DNA of 64,000 nucleotides from Nitrospirillum iridis (GTDB taxonomy: Bacteria > Pseudomonadota > Alphaproteobacteria > Azospirillales > Azospirillaceae): NCBI RefSeq assembly GCF_014205765.1, contig NZ_JACIIZ010000015.1, positions 62,001 through 126,000 on the forward strand, written 5' to 3'. Under the pieces are notes generated by a model. The model worked only from the letters and a program-made list of their open reading frames with translations. It was not told where the DNA came from and did no database searches. Positions 44,901-52,448 of the stretch are shown one piece after another; position 1 is the stretch's first letter, and each line of letters opens with the position of its first letter. A program made the translations under genes and the position numbers.

Positions 44901-45943
44901 CACACCGTCTCCGTCACCTTGCGCAGGTTGGGCGGCACGTCGGGGTCCAGGCCCCGGGCCCGCGCCACCTTGTGGATGGCCATATAGAAGCTGGCGACGG
45001 CCGCCAGGGGCCCGACCTCGGCCGGTAGGCCCGGCACCACGGGCAGGGGCTCGACGCCGTCGATGCCGGTCTCGGTCGCCAGGATGGGGGCGCCCAAGGC
45101 CGCGGCCTTGGCCAGCGTGTCGCGCGTCACCGCCGCCGTCACATCGTCCTGCGTCAGCGCCAGGATGGGGAAGCCGGGGCCGACCAGGGCGAAGGGGCCG
45201 TGCACCACCTCCGCCGCGCTGAAGGCCTCGGCATGCAGGCGGGAGGTTTCCTTGCACTTCAGGGCGATCTCCGCCGCCGCCCCGCCGCCGATGCCCCGGC
45301 CCAGGATGTAGAGGCCGGTGGCCAGCTCCAGCCGGCGCAGGCCTGGGTACCAGTCGAGTTTCACCGCGGCGTCCAGCCAGCCGGGCACCTTGCCCATCGT
45401 GTCCAGCAGGCCGGCATCCTCTTGCCAATGGGCCACCAGATGCAGGAAGGCGACGCAGGCGGTTAGGTAGGACTTGGTGGCGGCCACGCTCTTCTCCGGC
45501 CCCGCGCACAGGGGCACGAAGACGTCGGCCAGTTGGGCCAGCGGGGAGGCCTCGTCATTGACGAAGGCCACCACCAGGGCGCCGCCGACCTTGGCGGCCT
45601 CCGCCAGGCGCAGCAGGTCGGGGCTGCGCCCGGACTGCGACACCGCCACGAACAGGGCGCCCTCCACCTGCAAGGGCGCGTTGTAGAGGGAGACGACGGA
45701 TGGCCCGACAGAGGCCACCGGCACGCCCAGGCGGGTTTCGATCAGGTACTTGCCATAGGCGGCGGCATGGTCGCTGCTGCCCCGGGCGCAGGTGATGACC
45801 ACCTTGGGCTTCAGCGCGCGCAGGCGGGCACCCAGCTCACGGAACAGGGGGGCGGCGCGCGCGATCTGGCGGGCGCTGGCGGCGCCGGATTCGGCGGCCT
45901 CACTGGCCATGAGGGGGGGCGCGGGCGGCGTGGGCTTGGTCAT
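44900..45943 (-). CDS. Glucosamine-6-phosphate deaminase, SIS type (NagB-II)
   Basis: A 347-residue protein of two sugar isomerase (SIS) domains, with CARGSSDHAAAYGKYLIE and AVSQSGRSPDLL in the first, and GRGIGGGAAAEIALKCKETS in the second. It lacks the GlmS amidotransferase domain. Such proteins beside nagA are the NagB-II deaminases that convert GlcN-6-P to fructose-6-P and ammonia. A closely similar AgaS or GlmS-like activity is the alternative. Confidence 0.85.
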   Translation of the reverse strand: MTKPTPPAPPLMASEAAESGAASARQIARAAPLFRELGARLRALKPKVVITCARGSSDHAAAYGKYLIETRLGVPVASVGPSVVSLYNAPLQVEGALFVAVSQSGRSPDLLRLAEAAKVGGALVVAFVNDEASPLAQLADVFVPLCAGPEKSVAATKSYLTACVAFLHLVAHWQEDAGLLDTMGKVPGWLDAAVKLDWYPGLRRLELATGLYILGRGIGGGAAAEIALKCKETSRLHAEAFSAAEVVHGPFALVGPGFPILALTQDDVTAAVTRDTLAKAAALGAPILATETGIDGVEPLPVVPGLPAEVGPLAAVASFYMAIHKVARARGLDPDVPPNLRKVTETV

Positions 45944-46311
45944 GACGGGTCCTCAAGTGTCTGGAGGGGCGGGCGGTGGTGGCGTCAGAGCCACGTCGTC
46001 GTTGGCGCTCTCCGGGCGGGAATTCATCGCCGTTGACGCCCCTGCTGAGGAATGTCGCCCATGCCGGCCCCGGGTGCCCGCTTGTTCCGGATCGAGGGGG
46101 GATAATGCCAGATACGGACCATTGAGGAAGGGCGGCCCTACGGAAAGTTCGCCGGATTGCCGATCCCGACGCCTCGAGGAAACGGCAGAACCGTCAAATT
46201 TCGATCAATATAACATGTAATTCAATGGTTTGTCGGGAATTCCCGCCGTCCGGCCCCGCAGCCTTGGCGCCCAGCATGGGCGGATCGCGATCAGTAAGGG
46301 TTGAGTGGTAT

Positions 46312-46373
46312 TTATCGAATTTCGATAAATCTCGTTGACGGCCTCGCTGGGCATGTTTATCGTTTTTCGATAA
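46312..46373 (+). promoter_or_regulatory. Promoter and twin operators of DUF2975-XRE module 1
   Basis: Two 17-bp inverted repeats, TTATCGAATTTCGATAA (46312-46328) and TTATCGTTTTTCGATAA (46357-46373), are spaced 45 bp centre to centre. A promoter with -35 TTGACG (46335-46340), 17-bp spacer and -10 TATCGT (46358-46363) lies between them so that the second repeat covers the -10. This suits repression by the module regulator. The rest of the 442-bp gap (45944-46311) shows no gene; the nagB-II promoter must lie in it but is not clear. Confidence 0.65.
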
Positions 46374-46385
46374 GGAGAAACTCAG

Positions 46386-46895
46386 ATGATCAATCGCGAC
46401 AACTTAGTTCGTTCATCCGCGCTGGCCGTGAGAGTGGCGGCCATCGCCAACGGTGCCTTTGTTTGCGCCCTGCTGCTGGGGTTGGCCGCGTCCTGGCTGA
46501 TGGCGGACCGGCTGGCCGCCCTGCTGCCCGGTGACGACTTGGCGGAAAAGGTGGCGGGTCTGCGCTGGATGATGGCGCTGGGCCTGGCCATGGCCGGTGG
46601 CGCCTTCGTCGTGCTGCGCGCCCTGGGCGGCATGGTGGCCACGGTGGCGGCGGGCGACCCCTTCATCGCCGCCAACACCGACCGCCTGCACCGCATCGGC
46701 TGGGCGCTGCTGTTCCTGCAATTGCTGGACATCCCAGGCTACGCCATACGCTGGTCCTTCCCCGCCCTGGGGTCGGCTGGGCCCGATGCCGGCCTGTCGC
46801 CGGGCGGGTGGATCGCCGTGCTGATGGTCTTCGTGCTGGCCCGCATCTTCGCGGCCGGGACGGCCATGCGCGACGATCTGGAAGGGGTCGTCTGA
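46386..46895 (+). CDS. DUF2975 membrane protein, module 1
   Basis: A 169-residue protein with four membrane segments (about residues 14-38, 55-80, 96-120 and 135-155) in the DUF2975 layout, with AGDPFIAANTDRLHRIGWAL between the second and third. AAGGAGA precedes the ATG. Its stop is 3 bp before an XRE regulator gene, the classic DUF2975-HTH pairing (as in Bacillus YoaS-YozG). The signal sensed, if any, is unknown. Confidence 0.8.
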   Translation: MINRDNLVRSSALAVRVAAIANGAFVCALLLGLAASWLMADRLAALLPGDDLAEKVAGLRWMMALGLAMAGGAFVVLRALGGMVATVAAGDPFIAANTDRLHRIGWALLFLQLLDIPGYAIRWSFPALGSAGPDAGLSPGGWIAVLMVFVLARIFAAGTAMRDDLEGVV

Positions 46896-46898
46896 CCC

Positions 46899-47105
46899 AT
46901 GCCCATCATCGTCACGCTGGACGCCGTGCTGGAGCGCAAGGGCATGACCCTGACCCAGCTGTCCGAGGCGATAGACCTGACACTGGCCAACCTGTCCATC
47001 CTGAAGACGGGTAAGGCCAAGGCCGTCCGTTTCTCGACGCTGGAAGCCATTTGCCATGTGCTCGACTGCCAGCCGGGGGAAATCCTCGCCTTCGAGCGGG
47101 ATTAA
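46899..47105 (+). CDS. YozG-like XRE regulator, module 1
   Basis: A 68-residue single-domain HTH protein: LDAVLERKGMTLTQLSEAID, LTLANLSILKTGKAKAVRF, CHVLDCQPGEILAFE. These are the hallmarks of the small regulators paired with DUF2975. It likely binds the TTATCG-N5-CGATAA repeats upstream and controls its own operon. Confidence 0.85.
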   Translation: MPIIVTLDAVLERKGMTLTQLSEAIDLTLANLSILKTGKAKAVRFSTLEAICHVLDCQPGEILAFERD

Positions 47106-47126
47106 TGAATTAGGAGTGCCGATGCC

Positions 47127-47549
47127 ATGACACCCGTTTCCGCGACGCCCGTTTCCGTTTTCCGCCTGAACCTCCTGCGGGGCGGCTATCTGCTGCTTGC
47201 CGGTGGCATCGGTGCCGCCATGTGGCCTGAGCTTCTGGCCCAGGGGCCGGCGCTGGAACTGATGCACGGGGCCGCCCTGTCCATGCTGTGCGCGCTGGGG
47301 CTGCTGGCGGCGCTGGGCCTGCGCCATCCCCTGGCCATGCTGCCGCTGCTGATGTTCGAGATGACGTGGAAGCTTCTATGGTCGCTGCGCATCGCCCTGC
47401 CGCTCTGGCTGGACGGGCGGCTGGACGGCGACCATATCAGCACGCTCGGCGCCTGCCTGATCGCCGTCGTCTTTCCCGTCCTCATACCCTGGCGCTATGT
47501 CCTGGACACCTATGTGCGCCGGGCGGCCGATCCCTGGCGGGCGGCGTGA
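47127..47549 (+). CDS. Small four-helix membrane protein, third gene of module 1
   Basis: A 140-residue protein with four hydrophobic segments and conserved-looking EMTWKLLWSLRIALPLW. TAGGAG precedes the ATG at 47127, 21 bp after the regulator, so it is in the same operon. The last 40 bp overlap the convergent murQ gene. No family is named; it may be the functional output of the module. Confidence 0.65.
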   Translation: MTPVSATPVSVFRLNLLRGGYLLLAGGIGAAMWPELLAQGPALELMHGAALSMLCALGLLAALGLRHPLAMLPLLMFEMTWKLLWSLRIALPLWLDGRLDGDHISTLGACLIAVVFPVLIPWRYVLDTYVRRAADPWRAA

Positions 47550-48433
47550 TCCGGGTCCTCCAGGGCGGCCCGCAGCCGTCCGCCGGCCCGGGCCAGCGCG
47601 TGGGCCGCCCCTTCCGGCGTGTGACCGGTCAGCAGCAGCGCCGCCACCTTCACGTCACCCCCGGCGCGGTCCAGGGCGGCCAGCGCGCCGGCCTCGTCAC
47701 AGCCGGTGATGCGCACCAGCATGAGGGCGCCGCGCTGGCGCAGCTTCACATTGTCGATGCGGACATTGACCATGAGGTTGTCGTAGGTCGCGCCCAGGCG
47801 GACCATCAACGTCGTGCTGAACAGGTTCAGCACCGCCTTTTGCGCCGTGCCGGCACCCAGGCGGGTGGACCCGGCCACCACCTCATCCCCCGTCAGCACG
47901 GCGACGGTGTGGCGGGCCCCCTCGAACAGCGGGGCCATGGGGGTGCAGGCGATGGCGATGGTCTGGGCGCCGCGCCGGGCGGCTTCCGCCAGCGCCTGGC
48001 AGGTGAAGGCGCTGCGCCCCCCGGCCGAGACGGCGATGACGACGTCCCGGGCGTCACAGCCGGTGGCCGCGACCTGTCGCGCGCCCTCGTCCCCGTCATC
48101 CTCGATAGCCCCATCGAAACCGACGGTCAGGTCGGTGATGCCGGCCAGGATCAGTTTCAGCCGGTCGCGCGGCCAGCCGAAGGTGGGGCCCAGTTCCAGC
48201 CCATCCAGTGCCGCCAGCACGGCTGAGGTGCCGGCGCCGACATAGATCAAGCGGCCGCCCGCCTCCAGCCGCGGCAGGGCGTCTTCCACCGCCGCCGTCA
48301 GGGCCGGCAGCACGGCCAGGCAGGCGGCGACCGCCCGGTCCTGACCGGCCCACAGCGCCTCCAGCACGTCGGCCGTGCCCCATGTGTCGAGGCCGCGAAA
48401 GCGCTGGCCCACCCCTTCCGTCGTCACGCTCAT
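47510..48433 (-). CDS. murQ: N-acetylmuramic acid 6-phosphate etherase
   Basis: MurQ cleaves the lactyl ether of MurNAc-6-P to give GlcNAc-6-P and lactate, feeding NagA. The 307-residue SIS protein has GGRLIYVGAGTSAVLAALDG, ELGPTFGWP and AVSAGGRSAFTCQALAEA, with the VAGSTRLGAGTAQK segment of the family. It lies 115 bp after the solute-binding protein gene, probably cotranscribed, and overlaps the convergent membrane-protein gene by 40 bp. Confidence 0.92.
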   Translation of the reverse strand: MSVTTEGVGQRFRGLDTWGTADVLEALWAGQDRAVAACLAVLPALTAAVEDALPRLEAGGRLIYVGAGTSAVLAALDGLELGPTFGWPRDRLKLILAGITDLTVGFDGAIEDDGDEGARQVAATGCDARDVVIAVSAGGRSAFTCQALAEAARRGAQTIAIACTPMAPLFEGARHTVAVLTGDEVVAGSTRLGAGTAQKAVLNLFSTTLMVRLGATYDNLMVNVRIDNVKLRQRGALMLVRITGCDEAGALAALDRAGGDVKVAALLLTGHTPEGAAHALARAGGRLRAALEDPDHAARQGSAARRT

Positions 48434-48548
48434 GCCGCCGTCCTTTCATCCGCCGGGCGCGCCTTGCCGCCCGGGCGACCGTGACCAAGCGGTCCCGCGG
48501 TCGCGATATCGGCGCTGATGTACAGCAGCGCGATGCCCCTTTCCACCC

Positions 48549-50279
48549 TCAGCCGCCAGCGGGGGCGGCGGCTTTGGGCGCTGGAGCCTTTACCGGCTCC
48601 AGCGCCAGCAGATGCAGCAGGCGCTCGGGCGTGCCGTCGAAGACATCGGGCCGGGCCACGGGATTGTCGGCGTTGAACCAGCCCTTGAAGCGGGTGGTGT
48701 TGTATTCGTACCAGGTGGGGTTGCTGAACAGCGGCACGTAGGGGGTGTTGGCCGCCACGATCATCTGCACCTTGTCCATGGCGCGGCGCTGGCCCGTCGG
48801 GTCGATGGTGGCGACGAAGGCGTCCAGCGCGCCGTCCAGATCGGGATCGGTGAAGCGGGTGGGGGCGAAGCGCGTCTTGCCGCTGTAGCGGGAATGGAAG
48901 CCGGTGTCGAAGCTGCGGTGGGGCGTTTCCCCCGGGAACAGGCCGTTGATGGCCATGTCGTAGTCGCCGCTGATCAGCTTCTGCGCCCAGGAGGCCGGCT
49001 CCGCCGTGGAGACGCGGACGTTCAGCCCAAGCGCGTTCAAGCTTTCGGCCACCAGCTGGGTGGAATTGACCCAGTCGGTCCAGCCGGCGGGCACCAGGAT
49101 ATCGAAGGCGATGGGGCTGCCGTCGGCATTGTCGATGTAGCCGTCGCCGTTGACGTCGCGGAAGCCGCTTTCGGCCAGCAGGGCCTGGGCGCCGTTCCGG
49201 TCGAAATGGGCGTATTTGCCGTACTGGCGCTCCGCTTCCGGGTTCACCCAGTCCTGATAAGTGCGACCGATGCCGCTGGCATATTCGTTGACCTCGGGAT
49301 AGCCGTAGCCGGCGATGTCGACGATGGCGCGCCGGTCCACCGCCATGCTGACGGCGCGGCGGAAATTGACGTTGCGGAAGGCGGCGCGGTTGCCCCGGTT
49401 GGGGCTGTTCAGGTTGATGTCGATGGCGACCGTGCCGCCCGGCGGGAACCAATAGCGGTGGTGCCGGGGATCGGCGGCGACGTAGGTGCGCTCGATATCC
49501 GGCAGGAAGGCGCCGAACCAGTCCAGCCGCCCCTCGGCCGCGGCGGTCAGCAACTGCTCATTATCCCGCACCTGGGGGAAACTCATGCAATCGACCTTCA
49601 GGTCGGCGGCGTCCCAGTAATTGGGGTTGCGGCACTGGACGTAGACCTGGGGGGTGAAGCGCGTCACCTCCGTCATCGGTCCGGTGCCCACTGGATTGTC
49701 GTTGGTGAAGGTCACCGGGTCCGCGACCTTGGACCAGACATGGCGGGGTACCACCGGCACCCGCACGATCTCGAACACGATGCTGGTGTTCACCTTCTTC
49801 AGCGTGAACACCACGGTGTGGGAATCGGGCGCCTCGACGGCCGCGACCCGGTTGGCCATGTCCAGCGTGTCCAGCGCCTTGAACCGGCGCAGCAGGTCGA
49901 AGGTGTAGGCGACGTCGGTGGCGGTGAAGGGGTGGCCGTCCGACCAGTGCACCCCGTCGCGCAGCTTGAAGGTCAGCTTCAGCAGGTCGGGGGAGAAGGC
50001 GTAGTCGGTGGCCAGGCGGTATTCCGGCTGGCCGCCATACATGGAATTGAATACCACCAGCGGCTCATAGATGAATTCGCGCACGCTGGGCAGGCGGCTG
50101 GCCTCGTTGAACGGGTTGAAGTCGCGCACCCAGCCGCTGGACATGGCGGCCAGGACCGTCAGCGTCGCCGGGGTAGGCTGGGCCGGGGCCGTTTGGCCGT
50201 CGGATGCGGCGGGCGCCGCTGGCGAGGGGCCCGCCAGGGCCAAGGCCATACCCGCGATGGAAACGAAACGTCGGATCAA
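48549..50279 (-). CDS. Family 5 extracellular solute-binding protein
   Basis: A periplasmic binding protein of the oligopeptide/dipeptide class (SBP_bac_5), 576 residues from the TTG at 50279, which follows GGGGGA. Signal peptide residues 1-20. Family stretches include KLRDGVHWSDGHPFTATDVA and FRRAVSMAVDRRAIVD. Sitting just upstream of murQ it may bind muropeptides or cell-wall peptides; ABC permease and ATPase genes are absent, so it must use a remote transporter. A longer in-frame start at 50375 is less likely. Confidence 0.82.
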   Translation of the reverse strand: MIRRFVSIAGMALALAGPSPAAPAASDGQTAPAQPTPATLTVLAAMSSGWVRDFNPFNEASRLPSVREFIYEPLVVFNSMYGGQPEYRLATDYAFSPDLLKLTFKLRDGVHWSDGHPFTATDVAYTFDLLRRFKALDTLDMANRVAAVEAPDSHTVVFTLKKVNTSIVFEIVRVPVVPRHVWSKVADPVTFTNDNPVGTGPMTEVTRFTPQVYVQCRNPNYWDAADLKVDCMSFPQVRDNEQLLTAAAEGRLDWFGAFLPDIERTYVAADPRHHRYWFPPGGTVAIDINLNSPNRGNRAAFRNVNFRRAVSMAVDRRAIVDIAGYGYPEVNEYASGIGRTYQDWVNPEAERQYGKYAHFDRNGAQALLAESGFRDVNGDGYIDNADGSPIAFDILVPAGWTDWVNSTQLVAESLNALGLNVRVSTAEPASWAQKLISGDYDMAINGLFPGETPHRSFDTGFHSRYSGKTRFAPTRFTDPDLDGALDAFVATIDPTGQRRAMDKVQMIVAANTPYVPLFSNPTWYEYNTTRFKGWFNADNPVARPDVFDGTPERLLHLLALEPVKAPAPKAAAPAGG

Positions 50280-50640
50280 GGCCGTCCCCCCGGATGCCGC
50301 AAACGCCACTGAACGCTCCCTGACGGGGTGCTGCCGGACTCTAGTCGGTCTTCGGCGCGCCGTCCCGCTTAACACTGTCGTCGCCCCGGCGCCCGCAGGC
50401 CAGGGTGCAAACCCATCAGTTTCGTCAGAGCGCCCGTGTTCCGAACCGTCCGGTTCGGCGGGGATGCCGCGCCTGGCATGGGGACGCGGGGCCGCCGCCA
50501 GTGATCAGGGCCAGCTTTACGGATTGACGAAATTGACGGTATGGTTGCAGCCGCGCGCCGGTAAAGCCGATTTAAAAACAGTGCTGTCGCTGGATTTGGA
50601 TGTATTCCTGTCCACACCAAAAAAACAGGGGGTGATCGGG
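50280..50640. other. Divergent intergenic region with palindrome
   Basis: The 361 bp between the solute-binding protein and sensor genes contain the perfect inverted repeat CCGAACCG-TC-CGGTTCGG at 50441-50458, which could be an operator for a LacI- or TetR-type regulator, and a candidate plus-strand promoter near 50518-50547 (TTTACG, 18-bp spacer, TATGGT). No gene is seen. Confidence 0.45.
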
Positions 50641-52146
50641 GTGGTCGGGTTTGAGAGGTGGGCTTTCAAGGCGCCGGCCGGCCTCGTCACGCTTACGGTG
50701 CTGCTCTGCCTGTCGCTGATGACGGCGCTCTACGCCGTCATGGATCGGACTGGCGCGGCGGTGGCGACCGCCCGTGACATGGCGGCCCACGATCTGGGCA
50801 TCCTGTATGAGTCCGCGCGCGATCAGAGCGCCGCCTATTCCAGCACCAGCTTCATCGGCTACAGCGTCGGCCGGTACTACGGCTTCGCCTCCGCCTTCGC
50901 GCAGATCTCCCCCAATCCCGAACGGGCCGCCGCCTTGCTGCGCACCGCCTTCGCCCAGGGTGACGCGCAGCAACAGGGCGCGTCCTCGGCGCTGGCCCCC
51001 TACATGGCGGTGCATGATCGCTTCCACGCCAGTTTCGTGGACATGATCGGCTCCTCCGTTTTCGACGATCTTTATCTCATCGACCGCCTGGGCCGCGTCG
51101 TCTACAGCCTGCGCAAGGACAGCGCCTTCGGCCAGGACCTGAACGACGCCCGCGCCCGCGACACGCCGCTGGGCGAGGTGTTCCGCGAGATCATGGCCCG
51201 GCTGCAGAAGGCGGACGATCCCACCCAGGTGCTGGTGGTGACGCCGCCCCAGGACCTCGACGGCGCCACCGCCGGCGATGGGCCGGAGGGGGTGGGCATG
51301 CTGGTGGCCCGGCCCGTGGTGCGCCATGGCGCGGTGGAGGGCGTGGTGGCCTTCCGCCTGCCCCTGGCCACGGTGGACCGGCGGCTGGGCACGTTGGCGC
51401 GTCCGGGTGTCGGCTTCGCCCTGATCAATGCCGGTGGACGTCCGGCGGACCAGCCAGCCTCGGCCCGGGGCCTCTCCCCTTACGGTGTATATGCGGTGCC
51501 GGGCGCGCCCTGGCGGTTCCAGGTGCTGGCCAGCGGCTGGGCTCTGTCGGGCTGGCTGGGATGGTGGACCTGGGGCCTGGCGCTGGGCGGTGTCGCGGCC
51601 GGCGGCTGGACCTGGCGCCAGGCTGCTCGGTCGGCCCCGGTCCCCGCCCCCGGCCCCGCTGTGGTCCGGGAGGCGCCGCCCGTGGCTCCGCCGGTGCGCC
51701 CGGATGCGGCCCCCGCCGTGGTTCCCGCGCCGCCGCCGCCCACGCCCACCTCCGTACCAGTGGCGGAGGTGCCGCCGCCGGTATCCCCGCCGGACGCGGA
51801 GCCGGCCAACGACTTGGACGCCAATGAGGAATTTCGCCGCTGCATCGTCGATGTCATGACCCTGGCGCTGGACTTCTGGCACCACGCCAAGCGCAAGGGC
51901 AAGATCGAGCTGGCGGAGGAAAGCGGCCTGTGGCGCGTCTATATGGACCGCAGTTCGCTACAAACCCGCACGCTGGACAAATACCTGCTGGTGGAAACCT
52001 TGCCCCGCAACCCCCGCTGGCGCGACGTGGTGCGCACGGCGGAGTTCGTGCTGCGCCACTGCCCGGAAAACGGGGCGGAGCGGGACGGGGTGCGCGAGGC
52101 CCTGGGCCGGCTGAAGCAGCACCTGCGCCACGCGGAGCGCATCTAG
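50641..52146 (+). CDS. Membrane-anchored sensor protein with unknown C-terminal domain
   Basis: The 501-residue protein has a membrane helix (about 14-36), a periplasmic Cache-like region (about 40-295), a second helix (about 300-322), a Pro-rich linker (about 325-390) and a cytosolic C-terminal domain of about 110 residues (EEFRRCIVDVMTLALDFWHH; LWRVYMDRSSLQTRTLDKYL). It has no kinase, HAMP, MCP or GGDEF domain. GTG 50641 has AGGGGG eight bases upstream; GTGs at 50581 and 50632 are alternatives. Placed between the binding protein and receptor genes it may sense a sugar, but this is inference. Confidence 0.65.
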   Translation: MVGFERWAFKAPAGLVTLTVLLCLSLMTALYAVMDRTGAAVATARDMAAHDLGILYESARDQSAAYSSTSFIGYSVGRYYGFASAFAQISPNPERAAALLRTAFAQGDAQQQGASSALAPYMAVHDRFHASFVDMIGSSVFDDLYLIDRLGRVVYSLRKDSAFGQDLNDARARDTPLGEVFREIMARLQKADDPTQVLVVTPPQDLDGATAGDGPEGVGMLVARPVVRHGAVEGVVAFRLPLATVDRRLGTLARPGVGFALINAGGRPADQPASARGLSPYGVYAVPGAPWRFQVLASGWALSGWLGWWTWGLALGGVAAGGWTWRQAARSAPVPAPGPAVVREAPPVAPPVRPDAAPAVVPAPPPPTPTSVPVAEVPPPVSPPDAEPANDLDANEEFRRCIVDVMTLALDFWHHAKRKGKIELAEESGLWRVYMDRSSLQTRTLDKYLLVETLPRNPRWRDVVRTAEFVLRHCPENGAERDGVREALGRLKQHLRHAERI

Positions 52147-52448
52147 CCCGGGCTGTGTCGCCCCTCAGTCAAGTAATTCATTGTAATGTTACGGTCTTCA
52201 CCGGCCTTTGCAGTCAAAATCCCCGGTTTTGCCGTCATTTTCGACATTCTGCCGGAACCGGCCTTTCGCCCTGGCCTCCCTCTCATGCCTGATATGCCGG
52301 AACGCACGGCCACCCCGGGCAGCCTCGACAGGCTTCCCAGCAGGGCACAGGGGGATGGCGGTGTCTGGTTCCAGGCGTGGCGCCGTCGGTCGGGTTCCGA
52401 CGGAAGGCCGCGCCGGTAAACACAAAAGATGGGCCAGAGGAGGGTTTG
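52147..52448. other. Intergenic region before the TonB receptor
   Basis: These 302 bp hold no gene, and I see no convincing promoter, long repeat or terminator, apart from a short CATT-GT-AATG palindrome near 52178-52190 and GGAGGG just before the receptor start. Confidence 0.4.
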
